DNA of 7,909 nucleotides from an uncultured Actinomycetes bacterium (GCA_903848435.1 CAINGG010000355.1:1-7909); one strand, 5' to 3'; shown: positions 1 to 6,323, counted from the first letter of the stretch. Notes: a model not told the origin generated them from the sequence alone. Program-made: numbers and translations.

Positions 1-1398
1 CGCCCCTTCGCTGATCTCGCGCAGCACCTCACGTGCGACCTCGGCGTCCTGGTGAGCGCCGAGGATGTCGGTGATCGCGGACATGCCGCTGGCGAATTCC
101 GTCACTCGGTCGGGGAAGACCGGTGCGATGGCCTCTGTCGCATATCGCGCCCGCTTGGCGGCAATGCGCACCTCGTGCCAGTCCGCACCGGTCGAGGTGT
201 CGTCCAGGGCCTTGACGTCGCGAGCCAGGCGCCGAAAGGCCTTGCGGGCCAGCGGCGGCAGGGCGTGCGCGCACGTCTCGTGCGCGGCCGGCGTCCATGA
301 CGGGGCGGTGACCGCGACCACCAGATCGGCCAGCAGCCGGGCATAGCGCGGAGAGCTGAGCGTCTTCTCGACCTGGATGCGGCCCTCGTCGATACGCCTG
401 CCCAGCATGGGATCCACGAGCTGGCGCGCCACAGACGCATCCGGCTCGCCCAGGGCATCGATGGCGTCGTCGAGGCGCTCGAGCAGCACCTCGCTGTCGC
501 GTGCCATGCCCAGCCCAGATGCTGCCCAGGCAAGTTCGCCGCGCAGGCGGTCGGCCCACTCGCGGTCGACAAGAGGCCGGAAGACACGCAGGCCGCTGCG
601 CAGTCGCCGCGCTGCCACGCGCAGTTGATGCACGGCATCGGGTAGGTCACGGCGTACGCGCACGTCCTGAAGGATCAGCCGCCGCGCGTGCAGGCAGAGG
701 TATGCGCGGACTGCTTCGGTGGCCGGATCGTGGGGGCCCGGCCAGGTCGGATCCGGGATGTCCGGGGGCGCGAGAGTACGCGGGCCGAGGGCGGTGGCCG
801 CCTTGCTCGTGCGGGACGGCACTGCGCCCCGCGCGATGAGCGCCCCCACGACCTCATCGAGCATGGACTCATCCGGCTGACCGCTGGAATCCGCGAGGGC
901 TTCCACTTCGATCTCGCGGAACTCCATCGTGATGCGCTCAGTGTCATAGACGTCGAGGACAGCTACTCGATCATCGACGAGTTCCGCGCGGGCTCGTCCA
1001 TCGGCGTCGCGCAGGATTCGCGGGGCGCGCTCGGTGCGCAGCGTGACGATGGGCTGAAGCGGGGCCTCGCGCACGAGGGCGCTGACGATCCGGTGCAACT
1101 CCGCCGGCACCTCGGTCCCCTGGCCGGGCATTCGCAACTCGTCGCGGGTGCCGGCGTCCGCGCCGTCGACGGGCAGTTTCAGGTGCCAGCCTTCATCGGT
1201 TCCTCCGGCGCGGCGGCGCAGCGTCACTCGCCACCGAAAGAGCCGCAGGTCGGGGGTGTCGTAGTAGGTGGCGCGCAGGACGAACGGCGCGCCGATCTCG
1301 ACCGAGGCCACCGACGGGCAGCACCGCGCGAGATCGGGGATCTCGAAGAGCCCATCGACGCGCAGCTTGCGCTCGACCTCGCGATAGGTGGTGGTCAT
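1..1398 (-). CDS. CYTH-CHAD domain protein, C-terminus beyond the window
   Basis: This open frame runs from ATG at 1398 to the window edge: 466 codons, no stop. Residues 1-205 form a CYTH (triphosphate tunnel) domain. The ExExK signature is E7-V8-E9-R10-K11, followed by YYDT at 45-48, a basic LRRR at 60-63, WHLKLP at 71-76 and an acidic strand FREIEVE at 160-166. A proline-rich linker (206-225) leads to a CHAD domain of basic helices: H257 with R260, R264 and R265, then H408 with R411, K415 and R416, then LGAHQD at 446-451. CYTH proteins hydrolyse or bind triphosphates and CHAD domains bind polyphosphate, so a cytoplasmic polyphosphate or triphosphate role is likely; the exact substrate is unknown. 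The start overlaps the ppk1 stop as ATGA and no clear Shine-Dalgarno precedes it, suggesting translational coupling. The visible CHAD part looks nearly complete, so probably few residues are missing. Confidence 0.93.
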   Translation of the reverse strand, partial: MTTTYREVERKLRVDGLFEIPDLARCCPSVASVEIGAPFVLRATYYDTPDLRLFRWRVTLRRRAGGTDEGWHLKLPVDGADAGTRDELRMPGQGTEVPAELHRIVSALVREAPLQPIVTLRTERAPRILRDADGRARAELVDDRVAVLDVYDTERITMEFREIEVEALADSSGQPDESMLDEVVGALIARGAVPSRTSKAATALGPRTLAPPDIPDPTWPGPHDPATEAVRAYLCLHARRLILQDVRVRRDLPDAVHQLRVAARRLRSGLRVFRPLVDREWADRLRGELAWAASGLGMARDSEVLLERLDDAIDALGEPDASVARQLVDPMLGRRIDEGRIQVEKTLSSPRYARLLADLVVAVTAPSWTPAAHETCAHALPPLARKAFRRLARDVKALDDTSTGADWHEVRIAAKRARYATEAIAPVFPDRVTEFASGMSAITDILGAHQDAEVAREVLREISEGA

Positions 1399-3548
1399 GT
1401 GACGCTGCCGCGGCGCTGGTGCACCGCGATGAGCGTCTCCTGCAGGTCGCGCAGCGGGCGCCCTTCGTCGTCGAAGGCGCGACGCTTCCAGGTGCCGTCG
1501 GAGCGCAGGTCCCAGGAGGCGGTGTCAGGCTGCAGGGCCAGGTCGAACAGGGCAGCGATCTCCTGGACATGCTCGGGCAGTTTCAAGCTGACCAGTGACT
1601 CGACACGGCGGTCGAGATTGCGATGCATGAGGTCGGCGGAGCCGATCCACACCTCGGTGTCACCTCCATTGGCGAACTCGTAGGCACGCGAGTGCTCGAG
1701 GAAGCGCCCGAGGATGCTGATGACCTCGATGTTGTCGCTAAGACCGGGCACTCCGGGACGAACCGCGCAGATGCCGCGCACCCACACCTTGACCGGCACT
1801 CCGGCCTGCGATGCCCGGTAGAGGGCGTCGATGATGCGCTCGTCGACGATCGAGTTGCACTTGAAGCGGATGCCGGATGGGCGCCCGGCACGGTGGTGTT
1901 CGATCTCGCGCTCGATGCGCTGGATGAGGCCGGAGCGGATCGAGTGCGGTGCCACGAGCAGGCGGTGGTACTCGGTGTTCATCGAGTAGCCCGACAGCAC
2001 GTTGAACAGGTCGGAGACGTCTTCGCCGACCTGCTCATCGCAGGTGAAGAGCCCGAAGTCCTCGTAGAGGCGGGCGGTCTTGGGGTGGTAGTTGCCCGTG
2101 CCGATGTGGCAGTAGCGACGCAGGCGGTCGCCGTCATCGCGCACCACCAGCGAGAGCTTGCCGTGGGTCTTCAGGCCGACGAGGCCGTAGACCACGTGAA
2201 CGCCGGCCTCCTCGAGCTTGCGTCCCCAGTCGATGTTGGCCTGCTCATCGAAGCGGGCCTTGATCTCGACGAGTGCGAGCACCTGCTTGCCCTCGCGCGC
2301 AGCCTCGATCAGGGCCTTGACGATCGGCGAGTCACCACTGGTGCGGTAGAGCGTCTGCTTGATGCCGAGCACTTGGGGATCGACCGCGGCCTGCTCCAGG
2401 AAGAGCTGCACGCTGGTCGAGAATGAGTCATAGGGATGGTGCACGAGCACGTCGCGCTCGCGTACCGCGGCCATGATGTCGGGCGGGGAGGCCGACTCGA
2501 CCTCGGCGAGCTCGCGACTGGTCCGCGGCACGAAACCGGGCTGCTTGAGGTCATCGCGATCGACGCCGTAGAGGGACCACAGGCCGGTGAGGTCTAGCGG
2601 ACCCGGAAGGCGGAAGACCTCGGGCTCGCTGACGCCGAGCTCCTCGATGAGCAACTCCAGCACGTGCGGGTCGATCGAGCTCTCGACCTCCAGGCGCACC
2701 GGGGGGCCGAAACGCCGCCGGGAGAGTTCGCGCTCGAGCGCCTTCAGGAGGTTCTCAGCGTCGTCCTCCTCGACCTCGACGTCTTCGTTGCGCGTGACAC
2801 GGAAGGTGTGGTGCTGCAGGACGTCCATGCCGGGGAAGAGGTCGTCGAGATGCGCGGCGATGATGTCCTCGAGTGGCACGAAGCGCTGTGAGTCGACATT
2901 GACGAAGCGCGGCAGCAGCGGGGGAACCTTGACGCGTGCGAAGAGCTCGGTGCCGGTCACGGGATTGCGCACGACCACGGCGAGGTTGAGTGACAGGCCG
3001 CTGATGTAAGGGAAGGGATGGCTCGGGTCGACGGCCAGCGGCGTGAGGATCGGGAAGACGCGCTGGTCGAAGAAGACGTTGAGCTCGGCGCGCTCGGCCG
3101 AGGAGAGGTCCTCCCAGCGCAGGATCTCCACGCCCTCGGCCGCGAGCGCTGGCCGCACCTCGTCGCGGAAGATCACCGCCTGCTGGAGCTGCAGGAGGTG
3201 GGCCCGGGTCCAGATGCCCTCGAGGACCTCTCGGGGGGTCAGTCCGCTGGCCGCGCGTACGGCAATGCCCGTGGCAATGCGGCGCTTGAGGCCGGCCACC
3301 CGGACCATGAAGAACTCGTCGAGGTTGCTGGCGAAGATCGCCAGGAACTTGGCCCGGTCGAGCACCGGCAGCTGGGGGTCCTCGGCGAGCTGCAGGACCC
3401 GCTCGTTGAAGGCCAGCCAGGACAGCTCCCGGTCGAGGAAGCGGTCGGCGGGTAGGGGCCCCTCGGCCGCCTCGACCTCGGCGAAGGCGGCGTCATCGCG
3501 CTCGACCTCCGCCGTGGGCAGATCGGCCTGGGGGGCGTCCGTGGACAT
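1395..3548 (-). CDS. ppk: Polyphosphate kinase 1 (PPK1)
   Basis: This 717-residue protein has the full PPK1 architecture and usual length. PPK1 reversibly transfers the terminal phosphate of ATP to a growing polyphosphate chain. After a variable acidic leader (1-35) comes the N domain, with RELSWLAFNERVL at 40-52 and SNLDEFFMVRVAGLKRR at 74-90, then a head domain and two phospholipase-D-like C domains. The first HKD-type motif is H462-G-K464 in GLKTHGKL, followed by HIGTGNYHPKTARLYEDF at 481-498. The second catalytic histidine is H619 in FLEHSR. The 157-residue spacing equals that of E. coli H435 and H592, so H462 is the expected phospho-histidine. WIGSADLMHRNLDRRVE at 634-650 is also typical. 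The gene lies 63 bp downstream of mshD, with a weak GGGA about 10 nt before the ATG, and overlaps the CYTH-CHAD gene by 4 bp. No key residue is missing. Confidence 0.98.
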   Translation of the reverse strand: MSTDAPQADLPTAEVERDDAAFAEVEAAEGPLPADRFLDRELSWLAFNERVLQLAEDPQLPVLDRAKFLAIFASNLDEFFMVRVAGLKRRIATGIAVRAASGLTPREVLEGIWTRAHLLQLQQAVIFRDEVRPALAAEGVEILRWEDLSSAERAELNVFFDQRVFPILTPLAVDPSHPFPYISGLSLNLAVVVRNPVTGTELFARVKVPPLLPRFVNVDSQRFVPLEDIIAAHLDDLFPGMDVLQHHTFRVTRNEDVEVEEDDAENLLKALERELSRRRFGPPVRLEVESSIDPHVLELLIEELGVSEPEVFRLPGPLDLTGLWSLYGVDRDDLKQPGFVPRTSRELAEVESASPPDIMAAVRERDVLVHHPYDSFSTSVQLFLEQAAVDPQVLGIKQTLYRTSGDSPIVKALIEAAREGKQVLALVEIKARFDEQANIDWGRKLEEAGVHVVYGLVGLKTHGKLSLVVRDDGDRLRRYCHIGTGNYHPKTARLYEDFGLFTCDEQVGEDVSDLFNVLSGYSMNTEYHRLLVAPHSIRSGLIQRIEREIEHHRAGRPSGIRFKCNSIVDERIIDALYRASQAGVPVKVWVRGICAVRPGVPGLSDNIEVISILGRFLEHSRAYEFANGGDTEVWIGSADLMHRNLDRRVESLVSLKLPEHVQEIAALFDLALQPDTASWDLRSDGTWKRRAFDDEGRPLRDLQETLIAVHQRRGSVT

Positions 3549-3611
3549 CCGCCCATGATCCCACAGGCCCCGTGGGCCCCTACAGGCAATAAGGAAACAG
3601 TCGATGGACGC

Positions 3612-4580
3612 TCAGCGTCGAAAGAGCACGTCAGTGTCCCAGCGCGTGAACCCGAGCTCCTCGTAGAGCCGGATGGCCGCGGTGTTGTCGGCATCGACGT
3701 AGAGCATGGCCTGCGTCAGGCCGCGCGTGCGCAGGTTGTGCAGGCCGGCCAGGAGCAGGGCCCGACCGAGCCCCGTGCCGCGGTGCCCCGGGTCGACGCC
3801 GATGACGTAGACCTCGCCAATGGGCTCGTGCGCGTGGTCGTGATCGTGTCCATGGTCGTGGTCGGGGCCGTGAGGTCCGTGGTGGTGGGCCCCGTGGACC
3901 TTGGTCCAGTGGAAGCCGGCGAGCTGGCCGTCAGGTGCCTCGGCCAGCAGGAAGCCGGTGGGGTCGAACCATCCCTCGGCCATGCGCCGGTCGAGGTCAT
4001 CGGCGGTCCAGCCGCCCTGGTCGGGCAGCGCGGCGAAGGCCGCTTCATTGAGTGCGAGCCATGCGGCGTCATCGATGCCGGGCAGGAACGTGCGCAGCGT
4101 GACGCCATGGGGCAGATGGACAGTCGGCAGGCTGGACAGCAGTGAACGACGCATCTGCCACAGCACGCGCGAACGCTCGAATCCCATTGATGTGGCCAGG
4201 GCCTGCGCGCCGGTGTCCTCTCCGTGCGCCCACAATCGCAGCGGCCCGTGCGATGCGCTCTCGCGACTGAGGCGGAGCAGTTCGTCCACGAGTGCGCGCC
4301 CGACTCCGGCCCGTCGATCGTCTGGGCGTACGGCGAGCTCGGCACTGGGACCTGCGACGAGGTCGGTGACGTCGAGGTGCGCATAGCCCATGAGGCGACC
4401 GTCATCGGACCGAGCCAGGATGTGGCGGACTTCCTCGTCGCCGCCGTGCCGCAGGTGCAAGATCACGTGCTCCGACAGGGGGCTGGTGCCGTCGTGGGCG
4501 GCGACCTCGTCGACGAGGGCGAGCACCTCGCGGACCTCGGAGGGCTCCAGACGCTGGCGGACCTCCAGGGCGGGGGCCAT
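3612..4580 (-). CDS. mshD: Mycothiol synthase (MshD), tandem GNAT acetyltransferase
   Basis: MshD acetylates Cys-GlcN-Ins with acetyl-CoA, the last step in making mycothiol, the low-molecular-weight thiol of actinobacteria. The 322-residue protein has two GNAT domains. The N-terminal one (about 10-145) carries AVRPDDRRAGVGRALV at 83-98. The C-terminal one (about 160-322) carries GVDPGHRGTGLGRALLLAG at 261-279 and ends with DADNTAAIRLYEELGF. AGFHWTKVH at 221-229 and GEVYVIGVDP at 255-264 are strongly MshD-like. Between these two motifs sits a run with 11 histidines and 4 aspartates (229-251), where the family, as I remember it, usually has a short linker. The ATG is 1 bp after the glnR stop (TGACATG), and glnR-mshD adjacency is also known from Mycobacterium tuberculosis (Rv0818-Rv0819). 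A small 5-bp hairpin surrounds the stop codon but lacks a U-tract. Confidence 0.95.
   Translation of the reverse strand: MAPALEVRQRLEPSEVREVLALVDEVAAHDGTSPLSEHVILHLRHGGDEEVRHILARSDDGRLMGYAHLDVTDLVAGPSAELAVRPDDRRAGVGRALVDELLRLSRESASHGPLRLWAHGEDTGAQALATSMGFERSRVLWQMRRSLLSSLPTVHLPHGVTLRTFLPGIDDAAWLALNEAAFAALPDQGGWTADDLDRRMAEGWFDPTGFLLAEAPDGQLAGFHWTKVHGAHHHGPHGPDHDHGHDHDHAHEPIGEVYVIGVDPGHRGTGLGRALLLAGLHNLRTRGLTQAMLYVDADNTAAIRLYEELGFTRWDTDVLFRR
3828..3896 (-). repeat. His/Asp-rich low-complexity insertion inside mshD
   Basis: This stretch encodes MshD residues 229-251. Eleven of 23 residues are His (229, 232-234, 237, 241, 243, 245, 247, 249, 251) and four are Asp (240, 242, 246, 248), with an alternating H-D-H pattern near its end. 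At the DNA level it is built of near-repeats of GTGGTC/GTGATC on the plus strand, the sort of tract that can change length by slippage. It lies in the linker before the second GNAT core strand. Metal binding is plausible from composition alone, not shown. Confidence 0.9.
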
Positions 4581-4581
4581 G

Positions 4582-5316
4582 TCAGGCCATCAGGGATGGG
4601 TCCGGCACGTCGTCGCTGACCAAGGTGGCCACGGTCGCGTCGTCGGGGCGGGCGGGCACGAAGCGGTAGCCGACGTTGCGCACCGTGCCGATGAGGGATT
4701 CGTGCTCGGCCCCGAGCTTGGCGCGCAGGCGTCGCACGTGGACGTCGACCGTGCGCGTGCCGCCGAAGTAGTCGTAGCCCCAGACCTCCTGCAGGAGTTG
4801 AGCGCGCGTGAAGACGCGACCGGGATGCTGGGCGAGGAAACGCAGTAGTTCGAACTCCTTGAAGGTCAGGTCGAGTACGCGCGAGCGGATACGCGCGGAG
4901 TAGCCGGCCTCGTCGATCGACAGGTCACCGCTGCGGATCTCGCTCGATGCTGCCGAGTCGGCTACGGCACCGAGTCGCGCGACCGCTAGGCGCAGTCGTG
5001 CCTCCACCTCGGCCGGTCCGCAGGTGTGCAGCACGAACTCATCGACCCCCCAGTCGGTCTGCAGTGCGGTCAGGCCGCCCTCGGTGACGATGAGGATGAC
5101 GGGGATCTCGACGCCGGTCTGCCGGATGAGCCGGGTGAGGCCCCGTACCTGGGGAAGGTCGCGCCTGCCATCGACGAGCACGACATCGGCCGGCGGTGCG
5201 TCGAGGAGCGCGGTGGCCTGCGCCGGCAGGATGCGCACGCTGTGCGGGAGCAGGCTGAGCGCCGGCAGGACCTCGGCTGAGGGTTCTACCGCCTGGGTGA
5301 GCAGCAGGAGGCGCAC
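4582..5316 (-). CDS. glnR: GlnR-type atypical OmpR-family response regulator
   Basis: Taken from GTG at 5316, this is a 244-residue regulator. GlnR controls nitrogen assimilation in actinobacteria as an orphan response regulator without a cognate kinase. Residues 1-115 are a degenerate receiver: strand 1 reads RLLLLTQ, lacking the acidic pair of ordinary receivers, while D49 in VLVDGRRDLPQVR keeps the position of GlnR D50. TEGGL at 78-82, DWGVDE at 88-93 and GPAEVEARLRLA at 100-111 are GlnR-like. Residues 126-223 are the winged-helix domain, with LDLTFKEFELLRFLAQHPG at 148-166 and the recognition region TRTVDVHVRRLRAKLG at 187-202. A 21-residue acidic tail follows. GTG 5316 is preferred because family similarity begins exactly there; the frame stays open farther upstream, but that extension has no similarity and lies within the divergent hydrolase gene. 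C99 is the only cysteine. mshD follows after 1 bp. RegX3- or MtrA-like regulators are less likely because they keep the acidic pocket. Confidence 0.86.
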   Translation of the reverse strand: MRLLLLTQAVEPSAEVLPALSLLPHSVRILPAQATALLDAPPADVVLVDGRRDLPQVRGLTRLIRQTGVEIPVILIVTEGGLTALQTDWGVDEFVLHTCGPAEVEARLRLAVARLGAVADSAASSEIRSGDLSIDEAGYSARIRSRVLDLTFKEFELLRFLAQHPGRVFTRAQLLQEVWGYDYFGGTRTVDVHVRRLRAKLGAEHESLIGTVRNVGYRFVPARPDDATVATLVSDDVPDPSLMA

Positions 5317-5335
5317 TGCGCGAGGATACCCGCCC
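5317..5335 (-). promoter_or_regulatory. Probable glnR promoter -10, leaderless start, in a 19-bp divergent spacer
   Basis: Read on the minus strand, TATCCT (5328 to 5323) fits the actinobacterial TANNNT -10 pattern and ends 6 nt before the GTG of glnR, so transcription could begin at or beside the start codon. No good Shine-Dalgarno precedes that GTG, which fits a leaderless mRNA. I see no convincing -35 box. The same bases, read on the plus strand, form the ribosome binding site of the hydrolase gene. Confidence 0.45.
5322..5326 (+). promoter_or_regulatory. Ribosome binding site of the hydrolase gene (GAGGA)
   Basis: GAGGA ends 9 nt before GTG 5336. It decides the start among three in-frame GTG codons (5336, 5354, 5360), since neither of the other two has such a site in front. 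It lies on the opposite strand of the presumed glnR -10 hexamer. Confidence 0.7.
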
Positions 5336-6139
5336 GTGACCAGTCGGCGATCCGTGCCCGTGCCGCCCGGGGGCGAGCGCGTGGACCTGCGCACCGATGA
5401 CGACGTGCGCATCGCGGCCGTCCACGTGCCCGGTCCTGGCGAGACGGCCCTGATCGTGGTGCATGGTTTTGCGGGGTCGTGGTCGCAGGAGCGCGTCGAT
5501 GGCATCATCCGACGCCTTTCGGTGCGCGCGCCCGTCATCGCCATCGATCAGCGCGGCCACGGACAATCCGAGGGCATGACGACGATCGGTCATCGCGAGC
5601 CGCTCGACGTCGAGGCCGCGTCGGTGTGGGCACGAGAGCACGGCTATCAGAGGGTCGTGACGATCGGTTTCTCGATGGGTTCGGCCGTGGCCCTGCGCCA
5701 TGCAGCGCTTCGGCCGCGCAGTGAAGGTCACTCTGGAGTCGATGCGGTGGTGGCGGTGAGCGGTCCGGCGTTCTGGTACTACAGGGGCACCCCGCCGATG
5801 CGCTGGCTACACCGCGCGGTGGGCTCGGCAGCCGGCCGCGCGTACCTCCGCACGGTGCTCGGTGCCCGCGTGGACCCGCGCCCCTGGCCCGATCCGCCGC
5901 CGATGTCGCCGACCGAGGCGGCTTCGCGCATCTCCGAGATGGGGCTCCCGCTGCTGATCGTGCACGGCGATGCGGATGCGTTCTTCCCTCTCGACCATCC
6001 CATCGCGCTGCACGAGGCCGCGCCGGGTTCGGAGCTCTGGCTCGAGCCTGGCTTCGGCCATGCCGAGGGAGCGATCGGCGCCGACCTCGTCGACCGCATC
6101 GGCACCTGGTCCCTCCGCACACCCCCCTACGCGTCTTAG
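5336..6139 (+). CDS. Alpha/beta hydrolase
   Basis: This 267-residue protein from GTG 5336 has a complete alpha/beta-hydrolase core. The oxyanion loop is H43-G44-F45, followed by VIAIDQRGHGQSEG at 67-80, the standard strand-4 motif. The nucleophile elbow is G111-F-S113-M-G115, the acid is probably D214 in HGDADAFFP (D212 is the alternative), and the base is H242 in GFGHAEG. A cap-like region at about 144-200 is rich in Trp, Tyr and Pro and probably shapes the substrate pocket. No signal peptide or membrane segment is seen, so it should be cytoplasmic. The substrate cannot be told; esterase or lipase-like activity is the generic expectation. It diverges from glnR with 19 bp between start codons. 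The last two residues and the TAG stop lie within the left arm of the 25-bp inverted repeat, so the repeat defines the gene's end. Confidence 0.88.
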   Translation: MTSRRSVPVPPGGERVDLRTDDDVRIAAVHVPGPGETALIVVHGFAGSWSQERVDGIIRRLSVRAPVIAIDQRGHGQSEGMTTIGHREPLDVEAASVWAREHGYQRVVTIGFSMGSAVALRHAALRPRSEGHSGVDAVVAVSGPAFWYYRGTPPMRWLHRAVGSAAGRAYLRTVLGARVDPRPWPDPPPMSPTEAASRISEMGLPLLIVHGDADAFFPLDHPIALHEAAPGSELWLEPGFGHAEGAIGADLVDRIGTWSLRTPPYAS

Positions 6140-6194
6140 TTCCGCGAATGGTTGAAGTTCCGGCGAAAGTTCAACCATTCGCGGAACTAAGACG
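6132..6194. repeat. Perfect 25-bp inverted repeat with 13-nt loop; possible bidirectional terminator or REP/MITE-like element
   Basis: The arms are 6132-6156 and 6170-6194, complementary at all 25 positions, with loop 6157-6169. The left arm begins CGTCTTAGTTCCGCG and the right arm ends GGAACTAAGACG. Arm GC is 12/25, clearly lower than the surrounding genes. The left arm contains the TAG stop of the hydrolase gene (6137-6139). No U-tract follows on the plus strand (a G-rich run follows) or on the minus strand. The position, between one gene's end and a new likely promoter at 6210, fits a terminator, but the length and perfection exceed an ordinary one and also fit a mobile palindromic repeat. 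The repeat itself is certain; its function is inferred. Confidence 0.97.
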
Positions 6195-6209
6195 GGGGGA
6201 GGGGCGGGG

Positions 6210-6215
6210 TAGGGT
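6210..6215 (+). promoter_or_regulatory. Probable -10 box (TAGGGT) for the membrane-peptide/nitrobindin/nur operon
   Basis: TAGGGT fits TANNNT and ends 6 nt before GTG 6222, the geometry expected for a leaderless transcript in actinobacteria. The expected -35 position falls at the end of the inverted repeat and shows no recognisable hexamer. A G-rich run fills the spacer. No Nur-like operator (TTGCAA-type halves) was seen here. Confidence 0.5.
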
Positions 6216-6221
6216 GGCGGT

Positions 6222-6323
6222 GTGCTGGAGATCGTCTACACCGGGTTGCTCGTCCTCGCGATCCTCTTCATCACGTGGATGGCCGGATACGTCGTCTACA
6301 AGCTGTTCAAAGGACAGGGCTGA
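6222..6323 (+). CDS. Small single-pass membrane protein, 33 residues
   Basis: The frame GTG 6222 to TGA 6321-6323 encodes 33 residues. Residues 4-26 are an uninterrupted hydrophobic helix (YTGLLVLAILFITWMAGYVVY), and the tail K27-L-F-K30-G-Q-G is basic, which predicts the C-terminus in the cytoplasm. The TGA abuts the GTG of the nitrobindin gene with no gap, and an AAAGGA near the end of this gene serves as that gene's ribosome binding site, so the two are likely coupled. A -10-like TAGGGT is placed for a leaderless start. I remember similar very short Tyr/Arg-ended membrane proteins beside nitrobindin-like genes in other actinobacteria, but cannot check that here. The function is unknown; anchoring or modulating a partner is only a guess. 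Confidence 0.7.
   Translation: MLEIVYTGLLVLAILFITWMAGYVVYKLFKGQG

Noticed and set aside
102..650. Minus-strand 182-codon frame within the CHAD region
   Set aside because: It is an out-of-phase frame of the same strand as the CYTH-CHAD gene. The in-phase frame is open to the window edge and has conserved His/Arg helices.
688..1683. A 331-codon plus-strand open frame
   Set aside because: It is the antisense shadow of the CYTH-CHAD gene and the ppk1 3' end; both opposite frames show clear family motifs and this one shows none. Long spurious frames are common at this GC content.
1623..2426. A 267-codon plus-strand open frame opposite ppk1
   Set aside because: It lies opposite the catalytic core of PPK1, has no recognisable domain, and its Asp/Glu/Val-rich composition is typical of antisense frames.
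3566..3578. GGCCC-CGT-GGGCC palindrome in the mshD-ppk1 gap, as an operator or terminator
   Set aside because: Five-base GC palindromes are expected by chance at this base composition, and no flanking pairing or box supports a function.
3607..3619. 5-bp stem, 3-nt loop hairpin (GACGC/GCGTC) around the mshD stop codon, as a terminator
   Set aside because: The stem is too short and is not followed by a U-tract; ppk1 starts 63 bp later, and read-through is the simpler reading.
5336..5544. Extension of glnR upstream to a start at 5544
   Set aside because: The extra 76 residues have no similarity to any receiver domain and run entirely opposite the hydrolase coding sequence; GlnR similarity begins at GTG 5316.
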